Shown: positions 7,350 through 20,554, counted from the stretch's first letter. The stretch: DNA of 64,000 nucleotides from Peribacillus muralis (GCF_001439925.1 NZ_LMBV01000001.1:134942-198941), one strand, 5' to 3'. Numbers and translations are program-made. The notes: generated by a model not told the origin, from the letters alone.

Positions 7350-7625
7350 TTTTAGAAGTGAATCGTCTCCTGGAATGCGTGCATTCACAATGTAGCGGGG
7401 AGATGGGCAGTATGGCCCTTAAATTGCCTTTTGGATATAGGAGCGGATTGTCTGGGATAAGGATGAACCGGTCGTGAAAGCGGCGATATGGGGATAACGG
7501 AGTTTCCCGTATTTACCTGAAGGATTCATTTTTTTCGTTTAACAGATTATGTGTTTAGCTGTAATACCCATAGTTTTAAAAAAATAATTTAAATTTCTTT
7601 TTAATATAAAATGTGGCAGTGATAG
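7350..7625. other. Intergenic stretch with nothing recognised
   Basis: No gene-like frame or repeat was recognised between the acetyltransferase terminator and the regulatory region of the ilv-leu operon. Confidence 0.5.
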
Positions 7626-7627
7626 GT

Positions 7628-7642
7628 TTGTAAGCGTATACA
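7628..7642 (+). promoter_or_regulatory. CcpA cre site of ilv-leu operon
   Basis: TTGTAAGCGTATACA matches the cre consensus WTGNAANCGNWNNCW at every defined position. It lies about 45 bp upstream of the -35 box. In B. subtilis CcpA activates ilv-leu from an upstream cre, and the position here fits the same role. Confidence 0.7.
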
Positions 7643-7660
7643 ATAAATCTTTTAATTTGG

Positions 7661-7675
7661 AATTATCAAAAAATT
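7661..7675 (+). promoter_or_regulatory. CodY box of ilv-leu operon
   Basis: AATTATCAAAAAATT differs from the CodY consensus AATTTTCWGAAAATT at two positions. It lies between the cre site and the -35 box, where bound CodY could block RNA polymerase and CcpA when branched-chain amino acids and GTP are high. Confidence 0.6.
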
Positions 7676-7687
7676 CTTAAAAACCTG

Positions 7688-7716
7688 TTGACTACCCTCT
7701 GAAATACGCGTAAGAT
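7688..7716 (+). promoter_or_regulatory. Sigma-A promoter of ilv-leu operon
   Basis: TTGACT (7688-7693) and TAAGAT (7711-7716) are separated by 17 bp. Transcription would begin around 7723, upstream of the T-box leader. Confidence 0.7.
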
Positions 7717-7769
7717 AATCACAAATACAAGACATCACACATAAGAGTTTCTTGAAAAATTTGAATAAT

Positions 7770-8073
7770 GAGTAAAACATTGAAGAGGATAAGTAGTCTT
7801 TTTTACAAGGCATTCACAGAGAGCCGGGTTGCTGAGAACCGGTATTGTCCCGAAAGATGAACTCACCTTGGAGTTTCAGCTTGAACGTCAGACTAGTAGG
7901 GCTGAACGGGTGCGTACCAGTACCCGTTACCAAAACAGAGAATAGCTTAAGCTATTCGAAGTGCGCATGGAATTTCATGCGAAAAAGGGTGGTACCGTGG
8001 AGTGGCTCATCAAGCCTTTTCACCCCTTTAACTTGCAAAGTGCAAGTAGATTTGGGGTGGGAAGGCTTTTTTT
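7770..8073 (+). ncRNA. Leucine T-box leader (riboswitch)
   Basis: The leader has a stem I region starting near 7770 and a specifier loop GAACTCACC with codon CTC (7862-7864, Leu). The T-box sequence AGGGTGGTACCGTG is at 7986-7999. The terminator hairpin at 8012-8073 competes with the antiterminator. The variable base in TGGT pairs with the A discriminator of tRNA-Leu. Uncharged tRNA-Leu should therefore allow read-through into ilvB. Confidence 0.92.
8012..8073 (+). terminator. T-box attenuator terminator
   Basis: aagccttttcacccc pairs with ggggtgggaaggctt and is followed by eight T. This is the conditional terminator of the leucine T-box. Confidence 0.9.
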
Positions 8074-8136
8074 GTATGCTTAAAAAGCTGAAAATTCAGA
8101 ATTTTTTTAAAGATGAGCAAAGGAGGGTTTTACAAA

Positions 8137-9852
8137 ATGACACAAAAATCAGTGGTAGCTGATCGGAAAAGTGGCAAGAAGCATTATAGTGGTGCCGAAT
8201 TTCTGATGGATGCATTGAAGAAGGAAGAGGTTGAAGTCATCTTTGGTTATCCGGGCGGTTCCGTATTGCCGATTTACGACAAGCTTTATAGCTCGGGGCT
8301 ATTTCATATCTTGACAAGACATGAACAGGGTGCCATCCATGCTGCGGAGGGGTACGCGAGAATCACCGGCAAGCCGGGAGTTGTCATCGTCACTTCAGGC
8401 CCGGGTGCAACGAATATCGTTACCGGTTTGGCGGATGCGATGATCGACTCCTTGCCGCTTGTCGTTATTTCGGGTCAGGTCTCTACAAGTGTAATTGGTT
8501 CAGATGCCTTCCAGGAAGCCGATATACTTGGAATCACTACCCCGATTACTAAGCATAACTATCAGGTAAGAAAGCCGGAAGACCTGCCGCGCATTATAAA
8601 AGAAGCCTTTTATATCGCTTCAAGCGGAAGGCCTGGACCTGTGTTGATCGATATCCCTAAAGATATGGCGATTGTAGAAGGGGCATCAATGGAAACAGAA
8701 CCGGAAATGGACCTCCCTGGTTATCAGCCAAGGACGAAGCCGAATTACCTGCAAATCAGAAAGCTTGTTGAGGCCGTAAGTGGAGCGAAAAGGCCGGTCA
8801 TCCTTGCTGGGGCAGGTGTCCTGCATGCAAAAGCATCCCATTTATTGAAGGAGTATGTCGAGCAGCAAGGTATTCCTGTCGTCCACACTTTATTGGGTCT
8901 GGGAGGATTTCCAGCCGATCACCCTTTCTTTATCGGCATGGGCGGTATGCATGGTTGTTTTGCAGCCAATATGGCCTTATCGAAATGTGATTTATTAATT
9001 AATATCGGTGCTAGGTTCGATGATCGCTTGACAGGTAACTTAGCCAAGTTCGCCCAGCTTGCAGAGGTAGCTCATATCGATATTGACCCTGCGGAAATCG
9101 GTAAAAACGTTCCGACAAAGATTCCGGTTGTTGGCAGTGCGAAGGAAGCGCTGAAGGAGCTGATTGCACAAAACGGCAGGAAGGCAGCTATTGGTGAATG
9201 GACTACACAGCTGACGAATTGGAATGAAGAATTTCCATTGCGCTATGAACATGAGGAGGGTGTGCTGAAACCGCAGCGAGTCATCCAAATGCTTCATGAA
9301 AAAACGAATGGTGAAGCGATTGTTACGACGGATGTCGGGCAGCATCAAATGTGGGCAGCCCAATACTATCCGTTTAACAAGCCGAATTCATGGGTCACCT
9401 CGGGGGGGCTGGGAACGATGGGCTTCGGGTTGCCTTCGGCTCTCGGAGCACAATTGGCTGACCCAAAAGCGACGGTGCTATCCATATCGGGGGATGGAGG
9501 GTTCCAGATGTGCCTTCAAGAACTTTCGGTCATTGCTGAAAGGAATTTGCCGATCAAAATCATCATCGTCAATAATGGGGCGCTCGGAATGGTGAGGCAG
9601 TGGCAGGAACTTTTTCATGAAAAGCGTTTTTCGCATAGTATTTTTCAATCACATCCAGACTTCGTCAAATTGGCTGATGCATACGGAATTCCGGGATACA
9701 AAGTGACGACGGAGGAAGAAGCGAGCAACTGCCTCGATGTAGCGTTAGCGACTGATGGTCCCGTGTTAATCGATTTCCGTGTAAAGCAAAACGAAAATGT
9801 CTTTCCGATGGTAGCGCAGGGAAAAGGGATTGATGAAATGGAAGGAGTTTAA
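8137..9852 (+). CDS. ilvB: Acetolactate synthase large subunit
   Basis: A 571-residue thiamine-diphosphate enzyme that condenses two pyruvates, or pyruvate and 2-oxobutyrate, as the first common step to Val, Leu and Ile. The catalytic Glu lies in [16 protein letters not shown], and the central FAD-binding region is present. The C-terminal TPP/Mg motif is GDGGFQM... followed by [11 protein letters not shown]. Length is normal. The start at 8137 follows an AAAGGAGGG site; the upstream in-frame ATG at 8113 overlaps that site and is unlikely. It is the first gene of the T-box-controlled operon and is separated from ilvH by two bases. Confidence 0.97.
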   Translation: MTQKSVVADRKSGKKHYSGAEFLMDALKKEEVEVIFGYPGGSVLPIYDKLYSSGLFHILTRHEQGAIHAAEGYARITGKPGVVIVTSGPGATNIVTGLADAMIDSLPLVVISGQVSTSVIGSDAFQEADILGITTPITKHNYQVRKPEDLPRIIKEAFYIASSGRPGPVLIDIPKDMAIVEGASMETEPEMDLPGYQPRTKPNYLQIRKLVEAVSGAKRPVILAGAGVLHAKASHLLKEYVEQQGIPVVHTLLGLGGFPADHPFFIGMGGMHGCFAANMALSKCDLLINIGARFDDRLTGNLAKFAQLAEVAHIDIDPAEIGKNVPTKIPVVGSAKEALKELIAQNGRKAAIGEWTTQLTNWNEEFPLRYEHEEGVLKPQRVIQMLHEKTNGEAIVTTDVGQHQMWAAQYYPFNKPNSWVTSGGLGTMGFGLPSALGAQLADPKATVLSISGDGGFQMCLQELSVIAERNLPIKIIIVNNGALGMVRQWQELFHEKRFSHSIFQSHPDFVKLADAYGIPGYKVTTEEEASNCLDVALATDGPVLIDFRVKQNENVFPMVAQGKGIDEMEGV

Positions 9853-9854
9853 TA

Positions 9855-10367
9855 ATGAAAGGAATCCTTAGCCTCACCGTGAACAACCGGCCAGGTGTCC
9901 TGAATCGGATTACGAACTTGTTCTCGAAAAGAAATTATAACATTGAAAGCATGGCTGTCGGTCCATCCGAGCAGGAGGGCATTTCAAGAATGACCTTCGT
10001 GGTCGATGTGGACGACGAAGCAGTCATTGAACAAATCACAAAGCAGTTGAATAAGCAAATCGAAGTGTTGAAAGTGAATGATATTACGAATCAATCGATT
10101 GTGGCGAGGGAGCTTGCGTTAATTAAAATATTAGTGACGACACAGACCCGAGCTGATATTTATGCATTGATCGAACCGTTTCGAGCATCCGTAATCGATG
10201 TCAGCAAAGATAGCCTGACCGTTCAAATCACGGGGGAATCAGAGAAAATTGAAGCCTTCATTGAATTGATCAAGCCATATGGCATCAAAGAATTGGCAAG
10301 GACAGGGACGGCTGCCATCCCGCGTGGCATGCAAATCGCACATGCTAAAAGTGCAACCATCGTATAA
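9855..10367 (+). CDS. ilvH: Acetolactate synthase small (regulatory) subunit
   Basis: A 170-residue protein with an N-terminal ACT domain (residues 1-75: ILSLTVNNRPGVLNRITNLF, then NIESMAVGPSE) and a C-terminal domain typical of IlvH/IlvN. It binds valine and gives feedback inhibition to the large subunit while raising its activity. The two-base gap to ilvB indicates coupled translation. The gene is called ilvH or ilvN in Bacillus. Confidence 0.95.
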   Translation: MKGILSLTVNNRPGVLNRITNLFSKRNYNIESMAVGPSEQEGISRMTFVVDVDDEAVIEQITKQLNKQIEVLKVNDITNQSIVARELALIKILVTTQTRADIYALIEPFRASVIDVSKDSLTVQITGESEKIEAFIELIKPYGIKELARTGTAAIPRGMQIAHAKSATIV

Positions 10368-12954
<2,587 letters not shown>

Positions 12955-12969
12955 GAAGGGGAGATTTCG

Positions 12970-14082
12970 ATGAAAAGGAATATTGCGGTGCTTCAAGGAG
13001 ATGGAATCGGCAAAGAAGTGACAAGAGGCGCTGTAGAAATCCTCGAAGCCGTTGCCCAAAGATACGGACACGAGTTTGACTTTCAATATGGTGAAATTGG
13101 CGGCGGGGCCATCGATCTTACAGGTTCACCCTTGCCTGATGATACTGTGAAGATTTGTAAAAGCAGCGATGCGGTTTTATTAGGGGCTGTTGGAGGTCCG
13201 AAATGGGATGATCAGCCAGCGCACTTAAGGCCGGAACGTGGGTTGCTGAAAATCCGTAAAGATTTGAATCTTTATGCTAACATTCGTCCCATCAGCTACT
13301 ATTCCAGCTTGTCCGAATCTTCTCCTCTTAAAAAGGAATTCATTGAAGATGTTGATTTCGTGATTGTCAGGGAATTAACAGGCGGTCTTTATTTTGGAAA
13401 GCCGAGCGAACGGGTCGAAAGGGAAGGGAAAGAAGCCGTCGTCGATACGCTTTTCTATCAGAAAAGTGAAATGAAGCGCATCATTGAATTGGCGTTTGCC
13501 TTGGCATCCGAGCGCAAGAAAAAAGTCACCTCCGTCGATAAAGCGAATGTTCTTGAATCCAGCAGGATGTGGCGTGAAACGGCTGAAGAGGTGGCCAAGG
13601 ATTATCCGGATGTAAGGCTTGAACATATGCTTGTTGATAACGCAGCCATGCAGCTGATTAAAAATCCGAAACAATTTGATATTATCGTAACGGAAAATAT
13701 GTTTGGTGATATTTTAAGTGACGAAGCTTCCGTATTGACCGGTTCACTAGGAATGCTGCCTTCAGCTTCGATATCTACGGAAGGTCCGAATCTCTATGAA
13801 CCGATTCATGGCTCTGCGCCGGATATTGCGGGTAAAAACCTAGCTAATCCGATTGGGACCATTTTATCGGCGGCGTCCATGCTTAGGCTATCCTTTGGTT
13901 TGGAGGATGAGGCACATGCCGTTGAGCAGGCTGTGGAAACGGTGCTTGAATACGGCTTGAGGACGGGCGATATCGCAAATGGCCAATCGGATATTACCTC
14001 TACTTCAGAGATGATTGCTGAAATTAAAGCTAATCTTTTAGACCAGGAAGCCATCTCCAATATCATGGGAGCTTACGCATAA
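12970..14082 (+). CDS. leuB: 3-Isopropylmalate dehydrogenase
   Basis: A 370-residue NAD-dependent dehydrogenase oxidatively decarboxylating 3-isopropylmalate. Visible motifs are QGDGIGKEV at the N-terminus, the substrate-binding RPERGLLKIRK near residue 90, and the Mg-binding NMFGDILSDEAS near 240. Length is normal. The GGGAG site is 8 nt upstream of the ATG. A terminator-like hairpin follows the gene before leuC. Confidence 0.96.
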   Translation: MKRNIAVLQGDGIGKEVTRGAVEILEAVAQRYGHEFDFQYGEIGGGAIDLTGSPLPDDTVKICKSSDAVLLGAVGGPKWDDQPAHLRPERGLLKIRKDLNLYANIRPISYYSSLSESSPLKKEFIEDVDFVIVRELTGGLYFGKPSERVEREGKEAVVDTLFYQKSEMKRIIELAFALASERKKKVTSVDKANVLESSRMWRETAEEVAKDYPDVRLEHMLVDNAAMQLIKNPKQFDIIVTENMFGDILSDEASVLTGSLGMLPSASISTEGPNLYEPIHGSAPDIAGKNLANPIGTILSAASMLRLSFGLEDEAHAVEQAVETVLEYGLRTGDIANGQSDITSTSEMIAEIKANLLDQEAISNIMGAYA

Positions 14083-14090
14083 ACGTCTTT

Positions 14091-14118
14091 CACGGCCTAA
14101 CTTTAGGCCGTGTTTTTT
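14091..14118 (+). terminator. Intra-operon terminator-like hairpin between leuB and leuC
   Basis: cacggcctaa and ttaggccgtg form a perfect stem followed by six T. It lies within the operon, so it is either a partial terminator that lowers leuCD expression or an mRNA-stabilising 3' end for the upstream part. Confidence 0.7.
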
Positions 14119-14152
14119 AAAAAAATATAGTATTGATTGAGGTGGATAAGGG

Positions 14153-15562
14153 ATGGGAAAGTCGATAATAGAGAAAATATGGGACCAGCATATTGTAAAC
14201 GAAGAGGAAAATAAGCCGGATTTATTATATATAGACCTTCAATATATACATGAGGTGACCTCACCGCAAGCATTTGAAGGATTGAGATTAAAAGGTCGTA
14301 CAGTCAGGAGGCCGGACCGTACATTTGCAACAATGGATCATAATGTACCAACCGTCAATCGCTATTTCATCGAGGATGACATTGCCAGGAAACAGTTAGA
14401 TGCACTTGACCAAAACTGTAAGGAGTTTGGCATCCGCCTTGCTGATTTAGACAGCCCGGAACAAGGGATCGTACACGTGATCGGACCGGAATTAGGGCTG
14501 ACACAGCCAGGGATGACGATTGTTTGTGGCGACAGTCATACCTCCACGCACGGCGCGTTCGGATCGATTGCATTTGGAATTGGTACGAGTGAGGTCGAGC
14601 ATGTGTTGGCCACGCAAACCTTATGGCAAACAAAACCGAAAACATTAAAGCTTGAGGTGAACGGCCAGCTCGGTCACGGAGTGAAGGCGAAAGATGTCAT
14701 ATTATATGTGATCGCCAAATTCGGTGTCGATTTTGGCACGGGACATATCATTGAATACTGCGGTGAAGTTTTCCGAGATATGTCAATGGAAGAACGAATG
14801 ACTGTATGCAATATGTCGATTGAAGGCGGGGCGAGAGCCGGGTTGGTTGCTCCAGATGAAACGACTTTTTCTTATTTGAAGGGTCGTAAATATGTACCAA
14901 AAGGGGAGGAATTCGAGCGCTGTGTTCAGGATTGGAAATCGTTGTCCAGTGATCAAGATGCTGTATATGATCAAGAAATCATCCTAGATGGCAGTCTTAT
15001 TTCACCAATGGTAAGCTGGGGCACAAATCCTGGAATGGCTAGTGGAGTGGATGGCAAGGTGCCGACCTTTGCCGAGGAAATCATTGATTCGAAGGAATTG
15101 GATCGAGCACTAGCGTATATGGGCCTGAAGGAAGGCATGGCGATCACGGATATTCCCGTTCAGCATGTATTCATCGGTTCTTGCACGAATTCCCGGATAG
15201 AGGACTTACGACAGGCCGCAGAAATGATCGATGGCCAAGAGGTTCATAAAGGGGTGCGGGCAATGGTCGTTCCCGGCTCGCAAAGGGTAAAAAGGCAAGC
15301 GGAAGAGGAAGGGCTGGATGAAATATTTAAATCTGCCGGCTTTGAGTGGCGTGAGTCAGGGTGCAGCATGTGTCTCAGCATGAACCCTGATGCCGTCCCA
15401 TCCGGAGAGCATTGTGCTTCCACAAGTAACCGAAACTTTGAAGGCCGGCAGGGAGCGGGTGCAAGGACACACCTGGTTAGTCCGGCCATGGCTGCTGCGG
15501 CCGCCATTCATGGGAAATTTGTCGATATCAGAAAATTCAAGCAGGCTGAACAAGTCCATTAA
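14153..15562 (+). CDS. leuC: 3-Isopropylmalate dehydratase large subunit
   Basis: A 469-residue aconitase-family subunit that isomerises 2- to 3-isopropylmalate with LeuD. The three 4Fe-4S cysteines are in [13 protein letters not shown] and in [13 protein letters not shown] near the C-terminus. The signature [20 protein letters not shown] is intact. Length is standard. It follows the leuB hairpin and is 25 nt upstream of leuD. Confidence 0.97.
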   Translation: MGKSIIEKIWDQHIVNEEENKPDLLYIDLQYIHEVTSPQAFEGLRLKGRTVRRPDRTFATMDHNVPTVNRYFIEDDIARKQLDALDQNCKEFGIRLADLDSPEQGIVHVIGPELGLTQPGMTIVCGDSHTSTHGAFGSIAFGIGTSEVEHVLATQTLWQTKPKTLKLEVNGQLGHGVKAKDVILYVIAKFGVDFGTGHIIEYCGEVFRDMSMEERMTVCNMSIEGGARAGLVAPDETTFSYLKGRKYVPKGEEFERCVQDWKSLSSDQDAVYDQEIILDGSLISPMVSWGTNPGMASGVDGKVPTFAEEIIDSKELDRALAYMGLKEGMAITDIPVQHVFIGSCTNSRIEDLRQAAEMIDGQEVHKGVRAMVVPGSQRVKRQAEEEGLDEIFKSAGFEWRESGCSMCLSMNPDAVPSGEHCASTSNRNFEGRQGAGARTHLVSPAMAAAAAIHGKFVDIRKFKQAEQVH

Positions 15563-15587
15563 TACGAATTAACTGGAGGTGCACGTA

Positions 15588-16187
15588 ATGGAACCGATCA
15601 CATTATATAAAGGAAGAGCTGCGGTACTTGACCGAAATAACGTGGATACCGATCAAATCATCCCTAAGCAGTTTTTAAAACGAATCGAACGCAGCGGTTT
15701 TGGTGAGTTTTTATTCTATAATTGGCGTTTTGACGAAGAAGGGAAGAAACGACCTGATTTCGAATTGAACCAACCCCAAAATCAAAACACGTCCATTTTA
15801 ATAGCAGGTGAAAACTTTGGCTGCGGATCTTCGCGCGAGCATGCGCCATGGTCCTTGAAAGACTACGGCTTCGACATCGTTATCGCACCGTCTTATGCAG
15901 ATATTTTCAAAAGTAATTGCATGAAAAATGGCATGGTTCCGGTCGCCTTGACGCCGTCTGAAGTAAAGCATTTGATGGAGGCGGCTTCCGCACCTGACTA
16001 TGAGCTGACAATTGATCTTCCCAACCAAACCTTGAGAGATGATCAAGGTTTTGAAGCAAGCTTTGAAATTCATCCGTACTGGAAAGAAATGCTTGTCAAA
16101 GGGTGGGATGAAATCTCCATCACCCTTCAATATGATAAAGCCATTTCTGCCTTCGAATCTCGAACTAAGGCTGCTTCTACTATTTAA
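15588..16187 (+). CDS. leuD: 3-Isopropylmalate dehydratase small subunit
   Basis: A 199-residue swivel-domain partner of LeuC. It shows DRNNVDTDQIIPKQFLKRI near the N-terminus and NFGCGSSREHAPW near residue 75, both diagnostic. The start is ATG 15588 because GGAGGT lies 8 nt upstream; the in-frame GTG at 15579 overlaps that site. It is the last gene of the operon and is followed by a strong terminator. Confidence 0.96.
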   Translation: MEPITLYKGRAAVLDRNNVDTDQIIPKQFLKRIERSGFGEFLFYNWRFDEEGKKRPDFELNQPQNQNTSILIAGENFGCGSSREHAPWSLKDYGFDIVIAPSYADIFKSNCMKNGMVPVALTPSEVKHLMEAASAPDYELTIDLPNQTLRDDQGFEASFEIHPYWKEMLVKGWDEISITLQYDKAISAFESRTKAASTI

Positions 16188-16199
16188 TAGAAGGAGAAT

Positions 16200-16241
16200 C
16201 TCCCGTTTCTTTTCTTCATTGAAAAGAAACGGGATTTTTTT
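16200..16241 (+). terminator. Terminator of the ilv-leu operon
   Basis: tcccgtttcttttc pairs with gaaaagaaacggga and is followed by seven T. Confidence 0.92.
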
Positions 16242-16359
16242 GTGCAAGTGAGTCTTGAAACAGGTCGGATCGAGTCGAACATCCTGATAAATTTTTGTAT
16301 TTCCGCCTATTACATGCTAAACTGTTTTTCAAAAAGCGAACGGTGAGGCGGAAAATAGG

Positions 16360-17394
16360 ATGGATAATGAAAACAACCGAAATAAGGCTGAGGAAACCAG
16401 GATTATCGCCTTTCCGAATCTCGGGGAAAGGCTGATTGCGAAAGGATTGGATGAGCTAGGTAATCGAAACTTCAAAGCTGCTGCACAGCTGTTCAGCCAA
16501 GCGAGGGAGTATGAACCTGACGATGATGAGGTTTGTATGGGACTTGTAGTCTCACTTGTCGAACTGGAGTTTTACGACGAGGCAAAAGATCTATGTAAAG
16601 AGATGCTGAATAAAGGCATCGGTGATTATTTTCAACTCATCAATATCTATTTGATGGTCCTGCTGCAATTAAGCGAGCATCAGGAAATGGTCACATTGAT
16701 TGAACTGCTGTTTGATGAGAGCCAAATTCCGTTCGACAAGGAGGAGCATTTTGAAAAGATGCTTCAGTTCAGCAAGCGGGCACTTGAGGATAGAAAAGAC
16801 GAAGAAGACCGGCAAAATCAGCAGATTACTGCGGAATTGCAAGAGGAAGGGCTTTTTGAAGGCAAGACGGATAACGAAATGTTCTTGGTTATTTCGAAAC
16901 TTACGAACATCAATATCCGACCGCTTATCCCCAAAATCGAGCAATTTCTCCAAATGGATGAAGGACACCCTTTCTTCAAAACGATGCTCCTGAACATTTT
17001 GACCGACCAGGAATATAACGAAGAAGTGACGCTTAGGAAATTCAACGAAACGAAGTCAGTCCTGCCGACGGAATTGAAGAGCTTGAAGGAAACGGACTAC
17101 TATAAGAAAATCACCAGCCTGACGGAAGCAAGGATCAGTCAGGAAAACCCGAGCTTATTCGAAATGGTGCATAGTCTAATCGAACGGCATTCATTCCTGT
17201 TGTACCCATTCGAACCGGAACCAAAAAGCATTCCTGCCTGGGCGGCCGCATACCATTCCTTAGCTGAGGGATACATGACTGGCAACGTTTCCGCGAGGAA
17301 CATAGCGGGTGATTATTTCGTAAAAGAGGAAGAGGTTACCGAAATTTTATCCTATTTAAAAGAAATTGAGGAAATTTCTTATCCCATTATTTAA
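16360..17394 (+). CDS. ysoA: TPR-repeat protein YsoA
   Basis: A 344-residue soluble protein. Residues 25-110 contain tetratricopeptide-like helices (GNRNFKAAAQLFSQAREYEP, FYDEAKDLCKEML); the remainder is helical and charged. Its place between the leu genes and tig matches B. subtilis ysoA. The biochemical role is unknown; TPR domains typically mediate protein contacts. It has its own space upstream (about 170 bp after the leu terminator). Confidence 0.8.
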   Translation: MDNENNRNKAEETRIIAFPNLGERLIAKGLDELGNRNFKAAAQLFSQAREYEPDDDEVCMGLVVSLVELEFYDEAKDLCKEMLNKGIGDYFQLINIYLMVLLQLSEHQEMVTLIELLFDESQIPFDKEEHFEKMLQFSKRALEDRKDEEDRQNQQITAELQEEGLFEGKTDNEMFLVISKLTNINIRPLIPKIEQFLQMDEGHPFFKTMLLNILTDQEYNEEVTLRKFNETKSVLPTELKSLKETDYYKKITSLTEARISQENPSLFEMVHSLIERHSFLLYPFEPEPKSIPAWAAAYHSLAEGYMTGNVSARNIAGDYFVKEEEVTEILSYLKEIEEISYPII

Positions 17395-17404
17395 CCTATT
17401 GCTG

Positions 17405-17432
17405 TTGTAACAGAATCAACCTGTGGTATAAT
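17405..17432 (+). promoter_or_regulatory. Sigma-A promoter of tig
   Basis: TTGTAA (17405-17410) and a perfect TATAAT (17427-17432) are 16 bp apart. It overlaps the region just after ysoA and leaves a leader of about 140 nt before tig. Confidence 0.65.
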
Positions 17433-17580
17433 GTAGTGGTTGTAATGTATAATTCGTCTAAATTTGACGAAATCCCAAGATTTTTTTTGGGTATATTTGA
17501 AGGATGACTTGTTAACACTTGCAAAGCATATTCATCCAATGCTTATTATTGAAGTATATAGATTTTTTGGAGGGAAACAA

Positions 17581-18873
17581 ATGTCTGTAAAATGGGAAAA
17601 ACAAGAAGGTAATCAAGGCGTACTAACAATCGAAGTTGACGCTGCAAAAGTAAACGAAGGTTTAGACGCAGCTTTCAAAAAAGTAGTGAAACAAGTAAAT
17701 GTACCTGGCTTCCGTAAAGGTAAAATGCCACGTCAAATGTTCGAAAAAAAATTCGGCGTAGAATCACTTTATCAAGATGCGCTTGATATCATTCTTCCAG
17801 ATGCATACGCAAATGCTGTCGAAGAAGCTGGAATTCAGCCGGTAGACCGTCCAGAAATCGACATCGAGAAAATGGAAAAAGGCGAAAACCTAATTTTCAC
17901 TGCAACTGTAACAGTTAAGCCAGAAGTTAAATTAGGAGATTACAAAGGTGTAGAAGTTGAAAAATTCAACACTGAAGTAACGGACGAAGATGTTGATAAC
18001 GAATTGAAAACTTTACAAGAGCGTCAAGCTGAGCTTGTTGTGAAAGAAGAAGGACAAGTTGCCGAAGGCGATACAGTGGTACTTGACTTTGAAGGATTCG
18101 TTAATGGTGAAGCATTCGAAGGCGGAGCTAGCGAAAACCATTCATTGGAAATCGGCTCAAATTCTTTCATCCCAGGATTCGAAGAGCAACTAGTTGGTCT
18201 TGAAACTGGCGCTGAAAAAGATATCGAAGTTACTTTCCCTGAAGAATACCATGCTGCTGAACTTGCAGGAAAACCAGCTGTATTCAAAGTGAAAATCCAC
18301 GAAATCAAAGCAAAACAACTTCCTGAGTTGGATGACGAGTTCGCGAAAGACGTTGACGACGAAGTGGAAACGTTGGCTGAACTGAAAGAAAAAACAAAAC
18401 ATAAATTAGAGCATGACAAAAAGCACGAAGAAGAAAACTTCATTCAAAACACGGTAATCGGTAAAGCTGTTGAAGGCGCAGAAATGGACGTTCCTGAAGC
18501 GATGGTTTCTAACGAAGTGGACCGCATGATGAATGAATTCTCACAACGCATTCAATCTCAAGGTCTTAACTTGGAACTTTACTACCAATTCTCAGGTCAA
18601 GACGAAGAAGCTTTGAAAGCACAAATGAAAGAAGAAGCAGAAGGACAAGTTCGTACGAGCCTAACTCTTGAAGCAATTGCTGAAGCTGAAAAGCTTGAAG
18701 CGACTGATGAAGATGTAGAAGCTGAACTTGGACAAATGGCTACAATGTACAATATGGAAATTGACGCGATCAAACAAGCTCTTGGAAACTTGGAAGGTAT
18801 CAAAGGCGATCTTAAAATTAAGAAAGCTATCGACTTCTTGGTAGAAAACAGCAAAACTGTTGACGCTAAATAA
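17581..18873 (+). CDS. tig: Trigger factor (ribosome-associated chaperone and PPIase)
   Basis: A 430-residue protein that binds at the ribosome exit tunnel. The ribosome-docking loop [12 protein letters not shown] is near residue 43. The FKBP-type PPIase domain spans about 155-240 ([19 protein letters not shown]... IPGFEEQL). The C-terminal chaperone arms are helical and acidic. The start at 17581 has a GGAGGG site; the longer frame from 17464 extends into the leader and is rejected. It is codon-optimised, as expected for an abundant protein. Confidence 0.96.
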   Translation: MSVKWEKQEGNQGVLTIEVDAAKVNEGLDAAFKKVVKQVNVPGFRKGKMPRQMFEKKFGVESLYQDALDIILPDAYANAVEEAGIQPVDRPEIDIEKMEKGENLIFTATVTVKPEVKLGDYKGVEVEKFNTEVTDEDVDNELKTLQERQAELVVKEEGQVAEGDTVVLDFEGFVNGEAFEGGASENHSLEIGSNSFIPGFEEQLVGLETGAEKDIEVTFPEEYHAAELAGKPAVFKVKIHEIKAKQLPELDDEFAKDVDDEVETLAELKEKTKHKLEHDKKHEEENFIQNTVIGKAVEGAEMDVPEAMVSNEVDRMMNEFSQRIQSQGLNLELYYQFSGQDEEALKAQMKEEAEGQVRTSLTLEAIAEAEKLEATDEDVEAELGQMATMYNMEIDAIKQALGNLEGIKGDLKIKKAIDFLVENSKTVDAK

Positions 18874-18897
18874 TTTTTATTAATATTACCCTTTAAA

Positions 18898-18930
18898 AAA
18901 ACAAGGCGCGAGTAATCGTGCCTTGTTTTA
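18898..18930 (+). terminator. Terminator of tig
   Basis: acaaggcgcg...cgtgccttgt hairpin followed by T-rich sequence, just after the stop codon of tig. Confidence 0.8.
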
Positions 18931-19141
18931 TACATATTGAGAATTAGTGGAAATTTCTAATTTTGGTTACTTCCTGATTGATTTTTTTTGGATTTCGGTG
19001 TAGATTAGTTCTAATACCGCATATACATATTTATACAGCGAATCCTAATTTTAAAAATCAAAAGTTTTGGGCATACTGGTAAAGGGCAAATACATATTGA
19101 TTGATTATTGTACTTTTAACAACTCGGACACGTGAGCATTT

Positions 19142-19170
19142 TTGTTACGAAAATTCCAAGAACATGATAA
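19142..19170 (+). promoter_or_regulatory. Possible sigma-A promoter of clpX
   Basis: TTGTTA (19142-19147) and TGATAA (19165-19170) are 17 bp apart. It is the best candidate in the 385-bp spacer between tig and clpX; nothing else was recognised in that spacer. Confidence 0.4.
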
Positions 19171-19285
19171 AATGCAAAACATACTAGGGATTTTGGAATG
19201 TTTAAGATGTGTGCCTAGTTTTTTTATTAAGATTGGGTACCGCTATGTGATAGAGTTGGAAGAGTATTTAAAGGGGTGAACGTAC

Positions 19286-20554
19286 ATGTTTAAATTTAAT
19301 GATGAAAAAGGACAGTTGAAATGTTCTTTTTGCGGAAAAACACAAGAACAAGTCCGTAAACTGGTTGCTGGTCCAGGTGTCTATATTTGTGACGAGTGTA
19401 TCGAGCTTTGTACGGAGATTGTCGAGGAAGAACTTGGTACAGATGAAGAAGTGGAATTCAGGGATGTACCTAAACCTATGGAAATCCGGGAAATTCTTGA
19501 TGAATACGTGATTGGACAAGAACAAGCGAAGAAATCTTTGGCTGTTGCCGTTTACAATCATTATAAGCGTATCAATTCCAATAGCAAAGTCGACGATGTC
19601 GAGCTTTCTAAAAGTAACATTGCCCTAATCGGACCGACAGGAAGCGGGAAAACCCTTCTTGCTCAAACACTGGCCCGTCTATTGAATGTTCCTTTTGCAA
19701 TTGCTGATGCGACTTCATTGACGGAAGCTGGATATGTAGGGGAAGATGTGGAAAATATCCTCCTTAAATTGATCCAAGCAGCCGATTATGATGTGGAAAA
19801 AGCAGAAAAAGGCATCATTTATATTGACGAAATCGATAAGGTTGCCCGTAAATCGGAAAATCCTTCGATTACACGTGACGTGTCAGGTGAAGGCGTGCAG
19901 CAAGCTCTATTGAAAATTCTTGAAGGAACGGTTGCAAGCGTTCCGCCTCAAGGTGGACGTAAACATCCGCACCAGGAATTCATTCAAATCGACACGACCA
20001 ATATTCTATTCATCTGTGGCGGTGCTTTTGATGGCATCGAACCGATTATCAAACGCCGTCTTGGTCAAAAAGTGATTGGATTCGGCTCTGACGTGAAAAA
20101 GGATGATATAGCGGAAAAAGAATTGCTTTCCAAAGTACTTCCTGAAGATTTGCTTCGTTTCGGTCTGATTCCGGAGTTCATCGGACGTCTTCCAGTAATT
20201 GCTACTCTTGAGCAATTGGATGAAGCTGCTTTGATTGAAATCCTGACAAAACCAAAAAATGCGCTTGTAAAGCAATATCAAAAATTGCTTGAGCTCGATG
20301 ATGTTGAATTGGAATTCGAACCGGAAGCATTAAGTGAAATCGCCAAAAAAGCGATCGAGCGTAAAACGGGTGCCCGTGGTCTGCGTTCCATCATTGAAGG
20401 TATCATTCTTGAAGTGATGTTCGACCTGCCTTCACGTGATGATGTTGCAAAATGTGTGATCACAGGCAACACGATTTCCAAAAACGAATCTCCGAAGCTT
20501 GTCCTTAAAGATGGCACAACCATCAAGGGACAAGAAAAGAAAACATCTGCTTAA
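19286..20554 (+). CDS. clpX: ATP-dependent Clp protease ATP-binding subunit ClpX
   Basis: A 422-residue AAA+ unfoldase that feeds ClpP. The N-terminal zinc-binding domain shows CSFCGKTQ and CDECIELC. The AAA+ core has Walker A GPTGSGKT, Walker [10 protein letters not shown], the pore loop GYVG and the ClpP-docking IGF motif in QKVIGFG. All parts are intact and length is standard. It is a single-gene unit bounded by spacers, with an AAGGGG ribosome binding site. Confidence 0.97.
   Translation: MFKFNDEKGQLKCSFCGKTQEQVRKLVAGPGVYICDECIELCTEIVEEELGTDEEVEFRDVPKPMEIREILDEYVIGQEQAKKSLAVAVYNHYKRINSNSKVDDVELSKSNIALIGPTGSGKTLLAQTLARLLNVPFAIADATSLTEAGYVGEDVENILLKLIQAADYDVEKAEKGIIYIDEIDKVARKSENPSITRDVSGEGVQQALLKILEGTVASVPPQGGRKHPHQEFIQIDTTNILFICGGAFDGIEPIIKRRLGQKVIGFGSDVKKDDIAEKELLSKVLPEDLLRFGLIPEFIGRLPVIATLEQLDEAALIEILTKPKNALVKQYQKLLELDDVELEFEPEALSEIAKKAIERKTGARGLRSIIEGIILEVMFDLPSRDDVAKCVITGNTISKNESPKLVLKDGTTIKGQEKKTSA

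Noticed and set aside
7845-8162. 105-aa frame over the ilv T-box
   Set aside because: It lies wholly in the conserved leader structure and overlaps the ilvB start in another frame.
17464-17580. N-terminal extension of trigger factor
   Set aside because: It is hydrophobic and unlike the family start; GGAGGG and ATG at 17581 match the known N-terminus.
18440-18873. Minus-strand frames within tig and other highly expressed genes
   Set aside because: They are shadows caused by codon bias, with no ribosome binding sites or promoters.
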